Below are positions 7,467 to 9,836 of a DNA stretch of 9,836 nucleotides, in pieces. Positions within the stretch are counted from its first letter, which is position 1. Every line of letters begins with the position of its first letter. Source of the stretch: Verrucomicrobiota bacterium (GTDB taxonomy: Bacteria; Verrucomicrobiota; Verrucomicrobiia; Limisphaerales; JAFMIX01); assembly GCA_026397895.1 (NCBI GenBank), contig JAPLTZ010000342.1:2502-12337 (forward strand), given 5' to 3'. A program made the position numbers and the translations under genes. The notes under the pieces were generated by a model, which saw nothing but the letters and a program-made list of their open reading frames with translations, did not search any database and was not told the DNA's origin.

Positions 7467-9269
7467 ATGAACAACCTGACTCCAATGTTCGCCCTGGTGG
7501 GTGGAACAACTTTGACCGGCCTCGACTGGCTGGCGATCGCACTCTACTTCGGCGTTCTGCTGGGCGTGGCCTGGTGGGTCGTCAGCAAGAACAAGGACAC
7601 CGCCGCCGATTATTTTCTCGCAGGCCGCAACTTGGGCTGGTGGGTTATCGGCGCATCCATCTTCGCCTCCAACATTGGTTCGGAACACATCGTTGGTCTG
7701 GCAGGCTCTGGGGCGAAGGACGGCGTCGCGCTTGCCCACTACGAACTGCACGCATGGTGTCTGCTCGTGTTAGCCTGGGTGTTCGTGCCATTTTACATGC
7801 GGTCCATGGTGTTCACGATGCCCGAATTTCTGGAGCGCCGTTTCTGCACCAAATCGCGTTACGTGTTATCCATTTCGTCGCTGCTTACATTCATCGTCTC
7901 CAAGATTGCCGTGGGCATTTTCGCCGGCGGCGTGGTGTTCGGCACGTTGCTGCCGGAATTGCATCTGGATCTAGGGCCGCTGCACCTCGACAGTTTTTGG
8001 ATTGGCTCGATTGCGGTCATCGTGTTGACCGGACTCTACACCGTGATCGGCGGCATGCGCGCGGTAGCCTACAACGACGCCGTGCAGGTGATCGTGCTCA
8101 TCGGCGGCTCGGCGCTCTTGACAATTTACGGCCTGGTCAAGCTCGGCGGATGGCATGAATTGAAAACGCTTTGTGGCTCAGACATGTTCAACCTCTGGAA
8201 ACCGCTCGTGCCCGCCGGGCAGATCGCCACCTGGTCGCCAGTGAAGGAACTCGATGGCGCTGGCAACGTCGTGCGGCAGGCCTGGTATTTCAACGGCAAC
8301 TTCCCGTGGCTGGGCATGGCGATCTGCGCACCGGTCATCGGCCTGTGGTATTGGTGCACCGACCAATACATCGTTCAACGCGCCCTCGGCGCACCGAACC
8401 AGAGAGTCGCCCGCCAAGGCAGCATCTTCGCCGCGTTCCTGAAATTGTTTCCCGTGTATCTGTTCATCATCCCCGGCCTGATCTGTTACGCGCTGGCCAA
8501 GAGCGGGAAGATTCCCGCGCTGACGGAAGCGTTCAACCAGCCGAACGGGTCACAAGGCGCATTCCCGCTCCTGGTGCAACATCTCCTGCCAGCGGGTTTG
8601 CGCGGCATCGTGGTGGCCGGCTTGCTTTCGGCGCTGATGGGCTCGCTGGCGGGCGTGTTTAACGCCTGCTCGACGTTGTTCACGGTGGACATCTATGAGA
8701 AACTGCGGCCCAAAGCGACGCAGAGCGAGATTGTTCGCATGGGGCGCATCGCGACGGGCGTGATGGCGGCCATTGCGCTGGCGTGGATACCGGTCGTGAA
8801 GGGCGCGCACGGACTCTACCACTATCTGCAATCCATCCAGGGTTACCTCGCGCCGCCGATCTTCGTGGTGTTTTTCTTCGGCGTGTTCTGGAAACGGCTC
8901 AACGCGAAAGGCTGTCTCTGGGCGATGGTCGTCGGGTTTGTGGTGGGCTTGTTCCGCATGTTGGTGGACACGCCGTGCACGCTGGATGCCAATTTCCATT
9001 ACCGTGAAGGCTCGTTCTTCTGGATCGTGAACAACATCAACTTCCAGTACTTCAGCATCCTCATCACCCTCATCTCGGCGGTCGTGATGGTGGTGGTCAG
9101 TTATTTAACCGCCGCACCGGATGAGGCGCAGATCAAAGGCCTGACCTTTGCGACGGCCACCGCAGAGGACAAAGCCGTGACGCGCGCGAGCTGGGGAACG
9201 GCGGAAGTTGTGTATTCACTGATTATCATGGTGTTCATCACGTTTGCCTACCTCTATTTCCGGGGTTAA
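7467..9269 (+). CDS. Sodium/sugar symporter of the SSS (SGLT-like) family, probable L-arabinose importer
   Basis: 600 aa with about 14 predicted membrane segments; the first (residues 21-40) precedes the conserved DYFLAGRNLGWW. Inner-membrane import of sugar coupled to Na+ is expected from the family. Recognisable segments: ASNIGSEHIVGLAGSG (67-82), HYELHAW (91-97), YTVIGGMRAVAYNDAVQ (191-207), WYWCTDQYIVQRALGA (294-309), FLKLFPVYLFIIPGL (324-338), FNACSTLFTVDIYEK (398-412) and YLQSIQGYLAPPIF (453-466). N69, H74, E93, Y295, W296, K326 and Q455 line up with human SGLT1 sugar-site residues N78, H83, E102, Y290, W291, K321 and Q457 (from memory), with identical spacing within N/H/E and Y/W/K. 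It starts 38 nt after araD with a clear AAGGA site. Arabinose as substrate is inferred from the operon; galactose or glucose cannot be excluded from sequence. No damage is seen. Confidence 0.5.
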   Translation: MNNLTPMFALVGGTTLTGLDWLAIALYFGVLLGVAWWVVSKNKDTAADYFLAGRNLGWWVIGASIFASNIGSEHIVGLAGSGAKDGVALAHYELHAWCLLVLAWVFVPFYMRSMVFTMPEFLERRFCTKSRYVLSISSLLTFIVSKIAVGIFAGGVVFGTLLPELHLDLGPLHLDSFWIGSIAVIVLTGLYTVIGGMRAVAYNDAVQVIVLIGGSALLTIYGLVKLGGWHELKTLCGSDMFNLWKPLVPAGQIATWSPVKELDGAGNVVRQAWYFNGNFPWLGMAICAPVIGLWYWCTDQYIVQRALGAPNQRVARQGSIFAAFLKLFPVYLFIIPGLICYALAKSGKIPALTEAFNQPNGSQGAFPLLVQHLLPAGLRGIVVAGLLSALMGSLAGVFNACSTLFTVDIYEKLRPKATQSEIVRMGRIATGVMAAIALAWIPVVKGAHGLYHYLQSIQGYLAPPIFVVFFFGVFWKRLNAKGCLWAMVVGFVVGLFRMLVDTPCTLDANFHYREGSFFWIVNNINFQYFSILITLISAVVMVVVSYLTAAPDEAQIKGLTFATATAEDKAVTRASWGTAEVVYSLIIMVFITFAYLYFRG

Positions 9270-9308
9270 CAGAATGCTTTTATGATGGTGTTGTTTGGGA
9301 AAAGTTAT

Positions 9309-9338
9309 TGATCTTGAAAAATAATTACCTTTGTAATG
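9309..9338 (+). promoter_or_regulatory. Weak candidate promoter for the last gene
   Basis: TTGATC (9309-9314) and TGTAAT (9333-9338) are 18 nt apart in the AT-rich 74-nt gap after the symporter. The first matches the sigma-70 -35 consensus at 4 of 6 positions, the second the -10 consensus at 5 of 6. Transcription would then begin almost at the ATG at 9344, giving a leaderless mRNA. No terminator hairpin is seen in the gap, so read-through from the ara operon is equally possible. Confidence 0.5.
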
Positions 9339-9343
9339 CGCGA

Positions 9344-9836
9344 TGTTTTTCCCGCCCAAAGCCATTCTGGCCATATTTGCCTGCCTGCCGCTAACTCTTT
9401 GTGGGGCATTTGCAGAGGCTGAGTCTACGAGCCTGGTCTACGCCGGGTTTGAGGATGGCTTGGCGTCCTGGCAGGTGACCGGCGACGTGAGGCTGGAAAC
9501 GGCCGCACCGCTTGAGGGCAAAGCTTCTCTGCGCATCGGGCCGGGTGCAGGTTCGGTTTCCCAACGTGTGCATGTTGGAAACGGTGATCACCTCTGGATT
9601 GCAGTCTCCTATAAATCCGAACCGGCGAATGCAGCGAGATTGATTGTTCGCTATCTGGATCAGTCTGGCAGCGAATTGATGCGGCTAGATTCCGCAAAGG
9701 ACATTAAACCGACCGACAAGCAGAAACCGGGCAAGTTGAGCTTCTACATGAAAGAGCATCCCCTGACCTCGGATGTGGAAGTGGTTATTTCCAAGGACAG
9801 TGTCGGCGGTTACATCCTCGCGGATCAAATCGAATA
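9344..9836 (+). CDS. Secreted protein with carbohydrate-binding-like N-terminal domain (3' end outside window)
   Basis: An open frame from the ATG at 9344 runs to the window end without a stop (164 complete codons). Residues 1-24 form a signal peptide: hydrophobic core ILAIFACLPLTLCGAFA, likely cut after AFA. LTLC is not a good lipobox, since the residue before Cys is Leu. From residue 33, AGFEDGLASWQVTGDVRLET through EGKASLRIGPGAGSVSQRV resembles the N-terminal sandwich of CBM4/9/22-type or related exported enzymes, where F-E-x-G-x-x-x-W and G-x-x-S-L-x-I recur. It continues as LWIAVSYKSEP and ARLIVRYLDQSGSEL. This start has no Shine-Dalgarno; the ATG at 9337 is in another frame that soon stops. 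Lying 74 nt after the arabinose symporter, it may be an exported glycoside hydrolase releasing arabinose, but no catalytic domain is within view. Confidence 0.5.

Noticed and set aside
9270..9343. Intrinsic terminator after the symporter
   Set aside because: No stem-loop followed by a T-run could be found in the gap.

Overview
The window looks like a chromosomal segment of a Verrucomicrobia-type bacterium (inference). The signs are a secreted protein with a PEP-CTERM sorting tail (VPEP, hydrophobic helix, RRR), a very large Ig-like/MBG/YDG repeat protein next to it, weak or absent Shine-Dalgarno sites before most genes, and an SGLT-like sodium/sugar symporter inside a sugar operon. All supported genes are on the + strand.

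Region 1 (1-3022) encodes cell-surface or exported proteins. The first is the C-terminal 758 residues of a large modular adhesin-like protein whose start lies outside the window. The second, 34 nt downstream, is a small protein made of a signal peptide, a proprotein-convertase P-domain-like fold and a PEP-CTERM anchor.

Region 2 (3023-3571) is about 550 nt with no convincing gene. It holds several inverted repeats and hairpins, including a perfect CTGTCC-AAAA-GGACAG palindrome 75 nt before araA that could be an operator.

Region 3 (3572-9269) is an L-arabinose catabolic operon in the order araA (isomerase), araB (ribulokinase), araD (ribulose-5-phosphate epimerase), SSS symporter. Gaps are 17, 7 and 38 nt. 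The expected route is uptake by the symporter, L-arabinose to L-ribulose (AraA), to L-ribulose-5-phosphate (AraB), to D-xylulose-5-phosphate (AraD). The araD reading frame is broken: about 55 nt appear to be missing, which removes the conserved GTTHADYFYG block with the catalytic aspartate and shifts the frame. As written, the last step is lost unless another copy exists or this is an assembly error. The symporter keeps a sugar-site residue set that matches human SGLT1 in identity and, within each conserved segment, in spacing.

Region 4 (9270-9836) holds a short AT-rich gap and the beginning of a secreted protein with a carbohydrate-binding-like N-terminal domain. It runs off the window and may be an exported enzyme acting on arabinose-containing polysaccharide (inference). 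No transcriptional regulator, tRNA, rRNA, CRISPR array or transposase gene was seen.
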